64,000 bases of DNA from positions 1 to 64,000 of the forward strand of contig CAZAEH010000002.1 in NCBI GenBank assembly GCA_964484255.1. Reading direction: 5' to 3'. The notes below the pieces were generated by a model that did not search any database, was not told where the DNA came from, and worked only from the letters and a program-made list of their open reading frames with translations. The stretch's first letter is position 1. Every line of letters starts with the position of its first letter. Made by a program: the position numbers and the translations under genes. Below are positions 34,153 to 43,266 of the stretch, piece by piece. The DNA comes from UBA6215 sp964484255 (GTDB lineage Bacteria > Omnitrophota > Gorgyraeia > Pluralincolimonadales > Pluralincolimonadaceae).

Positions 34153-34637
34153 TTTTTCTTTACCACCCATTTCATGAGCCCTCCCGCTTCGATAAGTTCT
34201 TGCATAAAAGCGGGCATGGGCTTCGCCTGGTACGACTGGCTCCTTGTCAGGTTCCTGATCAACCCTGTTGAGGCGTCGACTTCCACTTCGTCGCCTTCTT
34301 CTATAGCTTTTGAGGCTTCCGCGCACTCGAATATGGGAAGGCCGATATTTATGCTGTTACGGTAGAATATCCTGGCAAAATCCTCGGCTACAACACAGGA
34401 TATGCCGCACCCCTTTATTGATATCGGGGCGTGTTCCCTGCTGGAACCGCATCCGAAATTCTTTCCGGCAACTATGATGTCACCCTTGGATATGCCTTTG
34501 GAAAAACCCGGAATTATCCCGTCCATACAGAACTCCCCGAGCACCTCGGGCGCCGTATGGGAAAGGTATTTAGCCGGGATTATTTCATCGGTATTTATGT
34601 CATCCTTGAATTTGCGTGCTTTCCCTCTAAGTATCAT
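34149..34637 (-). CDS. leuD: 3-Isopropylmalate dehydratase small subunit
   Basis: The 162-residue swivel domain partner of LeuC. Signature motifs are DDINTDEIIPAKYL, the GCGSSREHAP loop and the AEDFARIFYRNSINIGLP segment. ATG 34637 follows a strong GGAGGAGG site and overlaps the leuC stop by 4 bases, so the longer frame to 34841 was rejected. Length fits the short archaeal-type LeuD class rather than the 200-residue enterobacterial one. Confidence 0.93.
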   Translation of the reverse strand: MILRGKARKFKDDINTDEIIPAKYLSHTAPEVLGEFCMDGIIPGFSKGISKGDIIVAGKNFGCGSSREHAPISIKGCGISCVVAEDFARIFYRNSINIGLPIFECAEASKAIEEGDEVEVDASTGLIRNLTRSQSYQAKPMPAFMQELIEAGGLMKWVVKKK

Positions 34638-35905
34638 GCTACCTCCTCCGGATGCGCTATCCTGCCTTTTACGGCGCTGGCCGCGGCTACCGCGGGATTG
34701 GAGAGGTACACCTCCGACTTGAGATGGCCCATCCTTCCCACGAAATTCCTGTTGGTCGTCGCTATACAGCGTTCGCCCGCTGAAAGGATCCCCATATGGC
34801 CGCCAAGACACGGCCCGCACGTAGGCGTAGATACCGCGCAACCCGCTTTCACGAACGTCTCGATAAGCCCTTCCTTCATGGCCTGTAAATATATCTCCTG
34901 GGTCGCAGGGAAGATTATACAGCGCACGTCCTTATGGACCTTCTTACCCTTAAGCACCCCGGCAGCTATCCTGAGATCGCTGATCCGCCCGTTGGTGCAT
35001 GAACCTATTACGGACTGGTCGATCTTCACGTCCTTGACGCGGCTTACAGGCTTGGCATTCGAAGGAAGCGGAGGAAGAGAGACCATGGGTTCTATGCGTG
35101 AAACATCATATTCTTTCACTTCGCAGTAACGGGCATCCTTGTCGCTCTTATGGACCTTCCACTTCTTTTTCGACTTTTTGGCCGTCTGCCTTACATACTT
35201 CAAGGTAATGTCATCAGCGGCGATTATCCCGTTCTTGCCCCCGGCCTCTATGGCCATATTGCACATAGCAAAGCGGTCATCCATCGGGAGTCGTTCTATC
35301 GCTTCCCCGGTGAATTCCATGGCTTTGTATAAGGCGCCGTCAACGCCAATATCACCTATGGTATAAAGTATAAGGTCTTTGCCGCCGACCCATTTATTGA
35401 GTTTTCCCTCAAAAACAAATTTGATAGACTCTGGCACCTTGAACCAGAGCTTTCCCCTTACGAACACGGCCGCAAGGTCTGTAGAGCCGACTCCGGTAGA
35501 AAAAGCGCCTATTGCCCCGTAAGTACACGTATGCGAATCCGCGCCTACTATAAGGTCTCCGGGCATCGTAAGCCCCTGTTCCGGTAAAAGCGCGTGTTCG
35601 ATGCCCATGCAGCCGACCTCGAAATAATGCTCTATCCTGTGCTTCCTGGCAAATTCTCTAAGAACCTTGAGCTGTTCGGCTGACTTAATGTCCTTTGCCG
35701 GGACAAAGTGGTCGGGAACAAGCGCTATCTTCCTGCTATCGAAGACCTTCTCGAGGCCCGTCTTCTCGAACTCCGATATCGCTATAGGCGCAGTGATGTC
35801 GTTGCCTAAGCAAAGGTCCACCTTACATTCAATAAGGTCACCGGGGGAAACGGATTTCCTTCCCGAGTGGGCCATCAATATTTTTTCAGTTATGGTATAA
35901 CCCAT
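34634..35905 (-). CDS. leuC: 3-Isopropylmalate dehydratase large subunit
   Basis: Aconitase-family large subunit of 423 residues. Cluster cysteines are visible in SCTNGRISDL and in GPCLGGHMG (CGPC motif); HTCTYGAIGAFSTGVGSTDLA and PDHFVPAKD are also typical. The length and residue pattern match the HacA/LeuC type found with short LeuD. No leuA is present in the window. It follows the acetyltransferase gene with no gap. Confidence 0.94.
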   Translation of the reverse strand: MGYTITEKILMAHSGRKSVSPGDLIECKVDLCLGNDITAPIAISEFEKTGLEKVFDSRKIALVPDHFVPAKDIKSAEQLKVLREFARKHRIEHYFEVGCMGIEHALLPEQGLTMPGDLIVGADSHTCTYGAIGAFSTGVGSTDLAAVFVRGKLWFKVPESIKFVFEGKLNKWVGGKDLILYTIGDIGVDGALYKAMEFTGEAIERLPMDDRFAMCNMAIEAGGKNGIIAADDITLKYVRQTAKKSKKKWKVHKSDKDARYCEVKEYDVSRIEPMVSLPPLPSNAKPVSRVKDVKIDQSVIGSCTNGRISDLRIAAGVLKGKKVHKDVRCIIFPATQEIYLQAMKEGLIETFVKAGCAVSTPTCGPCLGGHMGILSAGERCIATTNRNFVGRMGHLKSEVYLSNPAVAAASAVKGRIAHPEEVA

Positions 35906-36355
35906 TTACAACTCCTTGATGTATGCAACTTCGTCGCACTTCGCGAATTTAGGGCATATACTGCAGTCATTCCATATCTTCTGCGGAAGTTTATTCTTGT
36001 TAACCTGGACAAAACCGAATTTACCGAAGAATTCTGTTTTTTTTGTCAGGGCGAACACGCTCTTTATCCCAAGGTCGGCGGCTTCCTCTATGCAAGCATC
36101 AACAAGCTTGCCGCCTATCCCCCTCTTAAGATGGCCGCTGTCTACGGCGAGTGACCTTATCTCGGCAAGTTTGTCCGAATATATATGAAGCGCAACACAA
36201 CCGAGGATATTCGAACCGCCGTCAAAAACGAAGAAATCCCTTACCGCTTCGGATATCTCGCTTTCCGGACGCGGTAAAAGATCCTTCTTCGCGGCGTAAA
36301 ACCCTATCAACTCATGGATACGCCTGATATCTTTAACCCGCGCCTTCCTGACCAT
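35906..36355 (-). CDS. Short GNAT acetyltransferase, ArgA-like N-acetylglutamate synthase
   Basis: A 149-residue single GNAT domain from ATG 36355, 1 base past the thiG stop codon. It shows EIRSLAVDSGHLKRGIGGKLVDACIEEA (acetyl-CoA loop) and FFGKFGFVQVNKNKLPQKIW, and ends with a CSICPKFAKCDEVAY cysteine motif. This last motif is shared with short ArgA proteins and the GNAT part of ArgH(A) fusions. That suggests the first step of arginine synthesis, complementing argJ, but the gene sits in the leucine cluster and the assignment is by motif only. Confidence 0.72.
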   Translation of the reverse strand: MVRKARVKDIRRIHELIGFYAAKKDLLPRPESEISEAVRDFFVFDGGSNILGCVALHIYSDKLAEIRSLAVDSGHLKRGIGGKLVDACIEEAADLGIKSVFALTKKTEFFGKFGFVQVNKNKLPQKIWNDCSICPKFAKCDEVAYIKEL

Positions 36356-36356
36356 A

Positions 36357-37133
36357 TTACTTGACAACACCTTCTGCCGGACTTGACGGCGAAGCATATT
36401 CTTTTTTTGGTATCCTGCCGGACAGGTACGCCAGCCTGCCCGCCTCAACAGCCAACCTCATAGCCCTGGCCATGCCTACAGCATCCTTTGCCCCGGCGAT
36501 ACCCGTATTCATGAGCACGCCGTCTACACCCAATTCCATGGCTACGGCCGCGTCTGAAGCAGTACCTACGCCGGCATCGACTATAACGGGGACCTTTACA
36601 GCCTCTTTGATGAACCTGATATTGACGGTATTCAATATACCCATCCCCGAACCTATAGGTGAAGCCAACGGCATGACACAGGCAGCCCCGGCATCTTCAA
36701 GTTTCTTAGCCATTATTGGGTCATCATTGGTATAGGGCATTACAACAAAGCCTTCCTTTACCAGGACCTTTGTGGCGCTCAGGAGTGCCTCGGTATCAGG
36801 CATAAGGGTCTTTTCATCTCCTATGACCTCGAGCTTTACCAAATCGGAAAGTCCCATGGCCCTGGCCATACGTGCAATGCGTATGGCGTCATCAGCCGTA
36901 TAGCAGGCCGCAGTATTAGGCAATATAGTATATTTATTCCTGTCTATATGGTCAAGAAGGGACTCTTTCTTGGGATCGCTCAGGTCCAGCCTGCGTATCG
37001 CGACAGTCACTATCTCTGCGCCTGAAGCCTCAAGGGCCTGTTCCATTATCCCGAACGTCGTATATTTGCCGGTCCCGACAAGCAGTCTTGACTTAAACTC
37101 TCTTTTTCCTATTTTTAGCGCTGATCCCGCCAT
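36357..37133 (-). CDS. thiG: Thiazole synthase
   Basis: TIM-barrel enzyme that forms the thiazole phosphate of thiamine. The 258-residue protein shows FKSRLLVGTGKY, LPNTAACYTADDAIRIARMAR, the catalytic Lys in DLVKLEVIGD, MPLASPIGSGMGI and DAGVGTASDAAVAMELG. Its partners thiS, thiF and thiH/thiO are not in the window. Its first 41 bases overlap the end of nth; this start places the first strand correctly, so the overlap looks genuine. Confidence 0.94.
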   Translation of the reverse strand: MAGSALKIGKREFKSRLLVGTGKYTTFGIMEQALEASGAEIVTVAIRRLDLSDPKKESLLDHIDRNKYTILPNTAACYTADDAIRIARMARAMGLSDLVKLEVIGDEKTLMPDTEALLSATKVLVKEGFVVMPYTNDDPIMAKKLEDAGAACVMPLASPIGSGMGILNTVNIRFIKEAVKVPVIVDAGVGTASDAAVAMELGVDGVLMNTGIAGAKDAVGMARAMRLAVEAGRLAYLSGRIPKKEYASPSSPAEGVVK

Positions 37134-37797
37134 ATCTGTCTCCGTAATATTTACACAACAACCTCAAATTACACAACGGGCATTTAGGGGCCCGGGCCGT
37201 GCATATCTCCCTGCCGTGGAGTATCAGGTGTAAATGGAACTCCTTAATGGCGTGTTTAGGGGATTTCTCGGTAAGGAAATCCTGGGCCTTTTCCCTGGTT
37301 GTCTTAGGGCTTATAAGGCCGAGCCTTTTCATCACCCTCAATATATGCGTGTCTACGGGCATTATCGGTTTCCCAAATGAAAATAACAAAACAATAGCTG
37401 CGGTTTTCGGGCCGATACCTTTTATCGATCTCAGGAACCTGTATCCCGAGTCCGTATCCAACCCGCCGAGAAAACCCAGGTCCAGCGCTCCTCTGCGCCG
37501 GACTATCTCGTTCAAAGCACCCTTTATCCTGGGAGCTTTTATATTGGACAACCCAGCTGACTTGATCCGTTTTTTGATCGAATCCACACCTGACCTTCTA
37601 AGGCTGTCCCAATCCCTGAAATCTTTTTTCAGGTTATCGAAGGCCCGGAGAGAAGTCGCATCCGAGGTATTCTGCGAAAGGATGGTCTTCACCAATTCCC
37701 CGACGGCATCCTTCTCCGGCCTCGCTTCCAACCGGCCGAACCTCTTGAACAGCAACCGCCTTATACTGCGGATCTTTATTGAAACACTAGAGGGCAT
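37093..37797 (-). CDS. nth: Endonuclease III-like DNA glycosylase
   Basis: Base-excision repair glycosylase/AP lyase of 234 residues. The helix-hairpin-helix SIKGIGPKTAAIVLL carries the catalytic Lys, and MPVDTHILRV the catalytic Asp. A 4Fe-4S loop follows with cysteines spaced C-x6-C-x2-C-x5-C (CTARAPKCPLCNLRLLC). It abuts glgC with no gap and overlaps thiG by 41 bases, an odd company for a repair gene. Confidence 0.93.
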   Translation of the reverse strand: MPSSVSIKIRSIRRLLFKRFGRLEARPEKDAVGELVKTILSQNTSDATSLRAFDNLKKDFRDWDSLRRSGVDSIKKRIKSAGLSNIKAPRIKGALNEIVRRRGALDLGFLGGLDTDSGYRFLRSIKGIGPKTAAIVLLFSFGKPIMPVDTHILRVMKRLGLISPKTTREKAQDFLTEKSPKHAIKEFHLHLILHGREICTARAPKCPLCNLRLLCKYYGDRYGGISAKNRKKRV

Positions 37798-39027
37798 CTA
37801 TCTCTCTATGACCGTCCCCTTGGCTACAACAACCAGGCCGGACTCGGTCACCGTGAACCTCTTCTTGTCCTCTTCGATATCATAACCTATCTCGGTCCCC
37901 GACGGGACCTTTACATCCTTATCTATTATGGCGCGCCGTATCTTTGCATTGCGGCCTATGTCAACACCTTCCATTATAATCGAATCCATCACGCTCGAAT
38001 AACTGTTTATCCTGACATTATTGGAAAGTATCGAACGTTCCACCCTGCCGCCCGAGATTATACACCCGTTGGCAACCATGGAATCAAGGGCCGCTCCTAT
38101 GCGCATCCCGTCATCGCCGCCGGCGAAAACGAACTTCGCCGGGGGGTATTTCTCCATATATGTCCTTATCGGCCATTCGCTGTCGTAGAGGTTGAATATG
38201 GGCGTAACATTGACCAAGTCCAGGTTCGCCTCGTAGTAAGCGTCGAGCGTCCCTATATCCCTCCAGTACTTGGCTTCCTTCTTGTTCTCATCCTTGAAAT
38301 TATACGCGAATACCTTTGCTTTCCTCGCAACCATGGAAGGCAGGATGTTCTTTCCGAAATCATGCTTGCTGTCCGCCTTGAGAGCGTCAATACCAAGCTC
38401 TTCCTTGAGCACGTTCGTGCTGAATACATACACGCCCATTGAAGCATATACATGCTCCGAATCCCCGGGAATGGTCTTGGCGGGTACTGCCGGCTTCTCC
38501 TCGAAACCGGTGATCCTCTCATTACGGTCGACCTCCACTATACCGAAATGCTTCGAATCCCTCTTGTTTATCTCGACAACGGCTATAGTACAATCCGCGC
38601 CTTTCGCTTTATGGTATTCGACCATCTCCGAATAATCCATTTTGTAGATATGGTCGCCCGCGAGTATAAGGACATGCTCGGGTTTTTCCGTCTCAATAAA
38701 ATAGAGGTTCTGGTATATAGAATCCGCCGTACCCATATACCAAGTGTCGCCGGTCCTCATCTGCGCCGGGACGATATCTATATATTCACCGAGCTCTGCG
38801 TCGAATATATTCCATCCGAGCCTCAAGTGCCTTATAAGAGAATTGCACTTATACTGCAGGAGGACATGTATCCTGCGTATCTCGGAATTTATGCAATTCG
38901 ACAAAGTCACATCGATGATCCTGTATATTCCGCCGAACGGGACGGCAGGCTTGGTGCGGTCCCTGGTAAGAGGATAAAGCCTCTCTCCCTTGCCTCCGGC
39001 CATTATGAACGCTATGACGTCTTTCAT
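37798..39027 (-). CDS. glgC: Glucose-1-phosphate adenylyltransferase
   Basis: Makes ADP-glucose for glycogen. The 409-residue protein has the N-terminal GGKGERLYPLTRDRTKPAVPFGG, YRIIDVTLSNCINS, WYMGTADSIYQN, the GDHIYKMDYS metal site and a C-terminal left-handed beta-helix. Residues of the allosteric sites are hard to judge by eye. glgA and glgB are not present. It lies 1 base after marC. Confidence 0.95.
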   Translation of the reverse strand: MKDVIAFIMAGGKGERLYPLTRDRTKPAVPFGGIYRIIDVTLSNCINSEIRRIHVLLQYKCNSLIRHLRLGWNIFDAELGEYIDIVPAQMRTGDTWYMGTADSIYQNLYFIETEKPEHVLILAGDHIYKMDYSEMVEYHKAKGADCTIAVVEINKRDSKHFGIVEVDRNERITGFEEKPAVPAKTIPGDSEHVYASMGVYVFSTNVLKEELGIDALKADSKHDFGKNILPSMVARKAKVFAYNFKDENKKEAKYWRDIGTLDAYYEANLDLVNVTPIFNLYDSEWPIRTYMEKYPPAKFVFAGGDDGMRIGAALDSMVANGCIISGGRVERSILSNNVRINSYSSVMDSIIMEGVDIGRNAKIRRAIIDKDVKVPSGTEIGYDIEEDKKRFTVTESGLVVVAKGTVIER

Positions 39028-39028
39028 T

Positions 39029-39664
39029 TTATTTCTTCACCGACATGATAACCGCTATGATCTCCGTTATCCCTATCCTCATCATCATGACGGCTATCGC
39101 CGCCAGGAATATATCCGAAACCTTCGCTAACGCGCGGGCTCCTCCCTTACCGAGTACACTTATGAAAAAGTCGGCTTTCCAAAGAACCAGCCAAATGAAT
39201 ACCATATTAAGTACCAATGCCACCAGAGTAGGTATGATACCGTAAGCCTCGCGCAAAATAAGTATTGTGGTAAGCACGGCCGGGCCGGTTATAAGCGGCG
39301 TACCGAGCGGAAACACCCCTATATCCGTGCTGGGTCTACCCCTTTTGTCCTCGCCGGGAAGCAAAAGGTGTACAGCCAGGACCAGGAGCAGCGCGCCGCC
39401 TGCTATCCTGAAATCAGGGACCGTGACACCCATGAGCCTGAGCAACAAATTGCCGAAGAACATGAACAGTACGGCTATTACGCTGGCAACGATAATGCTG
39501 TTAAGCACTATCTTATGCCGGGTTTCAGGCTTCATTCCCTCGGTCAAAGCCAGATAAAGAGGGAGATTGCCGAAAGCATTCACCGCCACAAATAAAGGTA
39601 TAAAAGTCAGGATAAAAGGCGCTATAGGCGCCAGCAATTTTAACATCCCGCCGATCATATCCAT
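39029..39664 (-). CDS. MarC-family integral membrane protein
   Basis: A 211-residue protein with six predicted transmembrane helices, the FVAVNAFGNLPLYLALTEG start and the PLGTPLITGPAVLTT motif typical of MarC (UPF0056). No transported substrate is established for the family; the original antibiotic-resistance link has been withdrawn for E. coli MarC. First gene after a TATAAT promoter. Confidence 0.9.
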   Translation of the reverse strand: MDMIGGMLKLLAPIAPFILTFIPLFVAVNAFGNLPLYLALTEGMKPETRHKIVLNSIIVASVIAVLFMFFGNLLLRLMGVTVPDFRIAGGALLLVLAVHLLLPGEDKRGRPSTDIGVFPLGTPLITGPAVLTTILILREAYGIIPTLVALVLNMVFIWLVLWKADFFISVLGKGGARALAKVSDIFLAAIAVMMMRIGITEIIAVIMSVKK

Positions 39665-39678
39665 TCCCCTTTTTTGTT

Positions 39679-39707
39679 ATTATATAGGAAGAACCGGCAA
39701 AAAGCAA
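39679..39707 (-). promoter_or_regulatory. Putative promoter of the marC-glgC-nth-leu operon
   Basis: Minus strand: TTGCTT (39702-39707), 17-base spacer, perfect TATAAT (39679-39684), about 15 bases before the marC start. The -35 is poor (three of six). The -35 overlaps the T-tract of a small hairpin at the end of oppF. Confidence 0.5.
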
Positions 39708-39717
39708 TCTCAATTGC
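39702..39717 (-). terminator. Small terminator-like hairpin at the end of oppF
   Basis: On the minus strand GCAAT-TGAG-ATTGC folds into a 5-bp stem with a 4-base loop and is followed at once by TTTTT. It includes the oppF stop codon. The stem is short, so termination would be weak; it marks the likely border between the opp operon and marC. Confidence 0.4.
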
Positions 39718-40678
39718 CGAGAAGTTGTTTTGCCCTCGGAGGACAAGCTACAAAGTGGCCGGGCTTGGCCTCTTTAAGCAAAGGTTCCTCCGTCCTGCAT
39801 CCCGGTTCTGCGTAAGGGCAGCGCGGGTGGAATTTACACCCGCCAGGAGGCTTAATAGGCGAAGGGGGTTCCCCTTTCACGGAAAATACGCGTTTGCCGG
39901 AGCTTATTGCGGAAAAGAGGGCTTCAGTATAAGGATGTATCGGCGAAGAGTAAAGTTCACCCGTAGAAGCTATCTCGAACGGCTTGCCGAGGTACATTAC
40001 CAGCACTTCATCCGAAACAGATTCTACGACCCTCAAGTCGTGCGATATGAACAGGTATGAAAGCCCCAGTTCCTCCTTCAGATCTTTCATGAGCGAGAGT
40101 ATCTGGGCCTGTATGGAAAGGTCGAGCGAAGATACAGGTTCATCGCATATCAACAGTTTTGGTCCGGTCATCAGGGCGCGCGCGATACCTATCCTCTGTC
40201 TCTCTCCTCCGCTGAACTGGTGAGGATACCTGGAGAGGTGCTCGGATTTTAAGCCTACCCTTCTGAGCATGTCGGAGGCCATCTTCGCGCATTCACCGGG
40301 ACCCGCCATCCCGTGCACGGATAGAGGCTCGGAAAGTATCTGCCGTATCCTCATCCGAGGGTTCAACGAGTTATAGGGGTCCTGGAAGATGACCTGCAGG
40401 TCTTTTCTTACAGGCCGCATACGCGACTGGGTCAACCCGCTTACCTTGGCCCCCTCAAATATCACCTCTCCGGAATCGGGACTCAGCAGGTTCAAAATAA
40501 GCCTCGACAGGGTGGATTTGCCGCAACCGGATTCTCCGACAAGCCCCAGGGTCTTACCTTTCTCGATATCAAAAGATATCCCGTCGACAGCCCGGACCGT
40601 ACCGATAACCTTCCTGGTAAAACCCCTCTCCACGGGGAAATATTTCTTTATATTTCTTACGGAAAGTATAGAAGGCAT
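39710..40678 (-). CDS. oppF: Oligopeptide ABC transporter ATPase, OppF/DppF type
   Basis: A 322-residue cytoplasmic ATPase with Walker A GESGCGKSTLSR, signature FSGGERQRIGIARAL, Walker B LLICDEPVSSLD and the peptide-transporter C-terminal extension containing CKFHPRCPYAEPGC. That cysteine cluster is typical of OppD/OppF subunits, some of which bind a 4Fe-4S cluster. It lies 1 base after the oppD-like gene. Confidence 0.92.
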   Translation of the reverse strand: MPSILSVRNIKKYFPVERGFTRKVIGTVRAVDGISFDIEKGKTLGLVGESGCGKSTLSRLILNLLSPDSGEVIFEGAKVSGLTQSRMRPVRKDLQVIFQDPYNSLNPRMRIRQILSEPLSVHGMAGPGECAKMASDMLRRVGLKSEHLSRYPHQFSGGERQRIGIARALMTGPKLLICDEPVSSLDLSIQAQILSLMKDLKEELGLSYLFISHDLRVVESVSDEVLVMYLGKPFEIASTGELYSSPIHPYTEALFSAISSGKRVFSVKGEPPSPIKPPGGCKFHPRCPYAEPGCRTEEPLLKEAKPGHFVACPPRAKQLLGN

Positions 40679-40679
40679 A

Positions 40680-41483
40680 TCAGGGGTTCCTCATCTTCGG
40701 TATGCAACTTATGAGTCCCTTTGTATAGGGATGCGACGGCTTCTTATATATCAGTTCGGTATCCCCATATTCAACTATCCTGCCTTGCCGCATAACGGCT
40801 GTCTTCTGCGCGACCCTGGATACTATTGACAGGTCATGGGTTATCAAAAGTACTGTCAATCCCAGGACCTCTTTTAACGACAAAAGCAGGTCCAGTATCT
40901 GCGCCTGGACGGTCACGTCGAGAGCAGTCGTGGGTTCATCGGCTATGAGGAGCCGGGGCCGGCACGATATTGCCATGGCTATCATCGCCCTCTGCCTCAT
41001 GCCTCCGGATAGCTGGTGCGGGTAAGAGAACATTATCTCGGAAGGTGCCGGCATCCCGACATCTGCCAGCGACCCTACGGCAAGGTCGAAAGCCTCGCCG
41101 CGGGATACCCCCCGGTGAAGCGTTATCGCCTCTATGATCTGTTCGCCTACGGTAAATACCGGATTAAGCGAACTCGCGGGGTCCTGGAAGACATAAGATA
41201 TCCTAGAGCCGCGTACTTTCCTGAGGTCCTCTTCCGGCAACTCCAACATATCCGCTCCGTCAAAGATGATCTTTCCCGATATGACCTTAGCCGATGCCGG
41301 GAGGAGGCGCGTGACAGAAAGTGCGGTCACCGATTTACCGGAACCCGACTCTCCCACCAGACCCAGGATCTCACCTTCGTATAGCTTTAGGTCCGCTCCG
41401 CGGACAGCCGGGACGTTTTCCCTGGCATCCTGTGAAAACCCGATATGCAGATCCCTGACCTCAAGAAGCGGTTCTTTTCTCAT
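40680..41483 (-). CDS. oppD: Oligopeptide ABC transporter ATPase, OppD/DppD type
   Basis: A 267-residue ATPase with Walker A GESGSGKSVTAL, signature LSGGMRQRAMIAMA and Walker B LLIADEPTTALDVTVQ. It lacks the full C-terminal cysteine extension seen in its partner (usual OppD is about 320 residues); it ends soon after SHPYTKGLISCIPK, so it is a shortened form. Pairs with oppF to energise the permeases. Confidence 0.9.
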   Translation of the reverse strand: MRKEPLLEVRDLHIGFSQDARENVPAVRGADLKLYEGEILGLVGESGSGKSVTALSVTRLLPASAKVISGKIIFDGADMLELPEEDLRKVRGSRISYVFQDPASSLNPVFTVGEQIIEAITLHRGVSRGEAFDLAVGSLADVGMPAPSEIMFSYPHQLSGGMRQRAMIAMAISCRPRLLIADEPTTALDVTVQAQILDLLLSLKEVLGLTVLLITHDLSIVSRVAQKTAVMRQGRIVEYGDTELIYKKPSHPYTKGLISCIPKMRNP

Positions 41484-42292
41484 CGTCTCCTGTGGGGATT
41501 GAAATGTTCCCTTAACCCCTCCCCCAAAAGGTTATAACCGAGCACTGTTATCAATATGGCAAGGCCCGGGAAGACAGTTATCCACCAGGCTATGCCGAGT
41601 GTCGACTTCGCTTCAGTAAGTATATTGCCCCAGCTCGGTACAGGCGGTTGTACGCCTAACCCGAGGAAACTCAATGCCGATTCGGTAAGTATTGCCCCGG
41701 CGACTCCCAGTGTCGCGCTGACAAGCACCGGCCCGATACCGTTCGGTATAAGGTGAAAAGCTATTATCCGCAGGTCGTTTGCCCCCACAGCCCGCGCCGC
41801 TTCCACGAACTCCCTCTCTTTCAGACTGAGTATCTCGGCCCTTATAAGGCGGGCGGCACCCATCCACCCAGTAAGACCTATTATCACCATTATATTCCAT
41901 ATCCCGGGACCGAGTACCGCTATGGTAGCCAGTATAAGGAAAAAGGTCGGAAAACAGAGCATGATATCTATGAACCTGGATATAATACTGTCGACCCAGC
42001 CTCCGTAATAACCGGCCAGCGATCCGAGGATGATACCGGCAACGACCGATATGCCCACCGCCACAAAACCCACGCTCAACGATATGCGCGCGCCATAGAC
42101 CATCCTGCTGAACAGGTCCCTGCCCAGGGAATCAGTACCCATTATATGCTGGGCTGAAGGAGGCATAAGGCTGTTGCCAAGGTCGATAGCCCCGGGATCA
42201 TACCTGGTGATGAATGGCGCAAAGACAGCGGCCGAGGCCATTACCGCGACCACCACAAAACCGAATACCGCCAATTTATTGAACTTTTTCAT
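41480..42292 (-). CDS. oppC: Peptide ABC transporter permease, OppC/DppC type
   Basis: A 270-residue inner-membrane protein with about six helices. It has the family N-terminal ending YDPGAIDLGNSLMPPSAQHIMGTDSLGRDLFSR and the permease EAA loop (EFVEAARAVGANDLRIIAFHLIPN). ATG 42292 overlaps the oppB stop as ATGA and was chosen over the longer frame from 42325. Confidence 0.92.
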   Translation of the reverse strand: MKKFNKLAVFGFVVVAVMASAAVFAPFITRYDPGAIDLGNSLMPPSAQHIMGTDSLGRDLFSRMVYGARISLSVGFVAVGISVVAGIILGSLAGYYGGWVDSIISRFIDIMLCFPTFFLILATIAVLGPGIWNIMVIIGLTGWMGAARLIRAEILSLKEREFVEAARAVGANDLRIIAFHLIPNGIGPVLVSATLGVAGAILTESALSFLGLGVQPPVPSWGNILTEAKSTLGIAWWITVFPGLAILITVLGYNLLGEGLREHFNPHRRR

Positions 42293-43266
42293 CTTCCGGA
42301 AACCCTTATCCTCGGATCGACACATGCATATATCACGTCGGCCAGGAGGTTACCGACCAATGTCAACACGGCGCCGATGAACAGGATGCCCATGATGACC
42401 GGGTAATCCCTTGCCATGACTGAATCATAGAAAAGCTTGCCCATCCCGGGGATCGCATATATCGATTCGAATATTACACTTCCGCCTATCAACCCCGGCA
42501 CGGAAAGGCCGACGATGGTGACTATGGGTAGGAGGGCGTTCCTGAGCGCATGTTTATATATCACCTTATTTTCCGGAAGCCCCTTGGCACGCGCCGTCCT
42601 GATAAAATCCCTATTTAGGACATCCAGCATGCTTGTGCGCATATATCTCGATATTCCCGCAAGCCCCGCGAAGGCCGATACAAAAACAGGGAGAATCAGG
42701 TGCCCTGCCATGTCTATACACTTCTCGATAACGTTATATTCTTCAAAATCTATGGACTTTATACCGGATATCGGAAACCATCCAAGATGCACACCGAATA
42801 AGCTCATAAGCAACAGGGCCAGCCAGAAGGTCGGTACCGCGAAACCGATAAAGACAATCACGGTAGAGACCCTATCGAATAGAGACCCTTCCCTTACGGC
42901 ACTCGCCACTCCTATGGGGACTGCGATTGCAAATATAAGTACCAAGGACAGGGCATTTATCGCAATGGTTATGGGAAGCCTCTCGAGTATCTTGGCGGAA
43001 ACAGGCCTTTCATCGACAAACGACCTGCCCAGATCGAACCTCACAAGCCTCTTAACCCATTGCCAGTATTGTTCATGAATGGGCTTATCCAGGCCGTACA
43101 ACCTGTCCAGTTTCTCCCTTGCCTCAAGCGATATCCTTGGCGACATCTCTGCCTGGAGGCGGGTGGGTTTGCCGGGGGACAGATGTATGACAAAAAAGGT
43201 CACCACCGTTATTCCGAGGAGTACGGGAAGCATCCCTATGAGACGCCTGGATATATAACTTACCAT
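42289..43266 (-). CDS. oppB: Peptide ABC transporter permease, OppB/DppB type
   Basis: A 325-residue permease with the N-terminal helix ISRRLIGMLPVLLGITVVTFFVIHLSPG, the Asp-Arg-Leu-Tyr-Gly-Leu-Asp-Lys-Pro segment before the second helix, and the EAA loop (RDFIRTARAKGLPENKVIYKHALRNALLP). ATG 43266 overlaps the oppA stop (ATGGTAA), making coupling likely. The longer frame from 43302 runs into oppA. Confidence 0.92.
   Translation of the reverse strand: MVSYISRRLIGMLPVLLGITVVTFFVIHLSPGKPTRLQAEMSPRISLEAREKLDRLYGLDKPIHEQYWQWVKRLVRFDLGRSFVDERPVSAKILERLPITIAINALSLVLIFAIAVPIGVASAVREGSLFDRVSTVIVFIGFAVPTFWLALLLMSLFGVHLGWFPISGIKSIDFEEYNVIEKCIDMAGHLILPVFVSAFAGLAGISRYMRTSMLDVLNRDFIRTARAKGLPENKVIYKHALRNALLPIVTIVGLSVPGLIGGSVIFESIYAIPGMGKLFYDSVMARDYPVIMGILFIGAVLTLVGNLLADVIYACVDPRIRVSGR

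Noticed and set aside
34149..34841. Longer N-terminus for leuD
   Set aside because: The extension lies inside leuC and has no homology; ATG 34637 has a GGAGGAGG site and begins the conserved domain.
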